Below, piece after piece: positions 43,263 to 43,430 of a DNA stretch of 43,430 nucleotides (the first letter of the stretch is position 1; each line of letters begins with the position of its first letter). The notes under the pieces were generated by a model. The model was given only the letters and a program-made list of their open reading frames with translations, was not told the DNA's origin and did not search any database. This DNA is from Treponema sp. (GTDB taxonomy: Bacteria > Spirochaetota > Spirochaetia > Treponematales > Breznakiellaceae): contig JAITFY010000077.1 of assembly GCA_031281025.1 (NCBI GenBank), positions 1-43,430 on the forward strand, written 5' to 3'. The position numbers and the translations under genes were made by a program.

Positions 43263-43430
43263 CTATTATGGTTTGACAGCAGCGCCCTATTCACTTTGAG
43301 ATGGACATTAAAAAGCAGTTTACCTGCCATGCCTGCGCCTGTGGGAAAGTCATGTCTGCGGCTATGGTTTGACAGCTAAAGTGTTCTGTCTTATTCAACT
43401 GACACAATGTCCCGTTAAGTCTGACCACAT
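43263..43430. other. Downstream non-coding end of window
   Basis: No gene is readable. The only structure I see is a 14-base direct repeat TATGGTTTGACAGC at 43267-43280 and 43363-43376 (period 96). There is no adenine-rich copy of the SUMF1 3' end (template repeat) in these bases. Confidence 0.7.

Overview
The window looks like chromosomal DNA of a spirochaete, most likely a Treponema, possibly of the host-gut group. The evidence is a fused cytidylate kinase and ribosomal protein S1 gene, a complete mreBCD-pbp2-rodA rod-shape cluster, several lipoproteins with loose spirochaete-type lipoboxes, and a SUMF1-fold lipoprotein. The DNA is AT-rich and nearly every base up to about 41.2 kb is housekeeping coding sequence in tight, often overlapping operons. 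The species assignment is inference.

Layout: 1-3.6 kb (minus strand) holds the start of a peptide-binding lipoprotein, then metY and cysK for sulfur amino acids. 3.7-10.2 kb (plus) is a purine operon purK-purE-purF-purM-purN-purD headed by a receiver-only response regulator. 10.2-11.9 kb (minus) is a Na/phosphate cotransporter with a PhoU-like tail. 12.0-19.1 kb (plus) holds a cysteine-cluster protein, an MBL-fold hydrolase, mltG, dnaG, rpoD and a coiled-coil zinc-ribbon protein. RNase P RNA is encoded on the minus strand at 19.14-19.56 kb. 19.65-28.7 kb (plus) is TPR protein, mreB, mreC, mreD, pbp2, rodA and a large two-part radical SAM protein. 28.7-36.1 kb (minus) is scpA, scpB, rluB, cmk-rpsA, a sigma-54 activator, a TPR protein and a lipoprotein. 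36.2-38.2 kb (minus) is an OmpA-family protein and a solute-binding lipoprotein. birA (plus) and argS (minus) converge at 39.36 kb.

The last 2.2 kb differs in character. It has an 838-base intergenic region full of perfect hairpins and a heptanucleotide tandem repeat. A SUMF1/C-type-lectin-fold lipoprotein follows, whose last ~100 coding bases are strikingly adenine-poor and GC-rich. Its residue pattern is the one expected of a diversity-generating retroelement (DGR) variable region. After the stop come two tandem copies of a ~113-base unit that begins with the gene's own 3' end and carries a long imperfect hairpin built of heptamers. No reverse transcriptase or template repeat lies in the window, so the DGR reading remains a hypothesis.

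Other points of interest: rluB has no ATG, GTG or TTG start able to include its S4 domain and appears to start at ATT behind a perfect Shine-Dalgarno site. An internal ribosome site inside cmk-rpsA could release free S1. At least three genes have promoter -10 boxes only 5-6 bases before ATG with no Shine-Dalgarno, suggesting leaderless messages. A degenerate heptamer repeat family is present in argS (in frame), at the purN-purD junction and around the SUMF1 gene. A BirA-operator-like palindrome overlaps the birA promoter.
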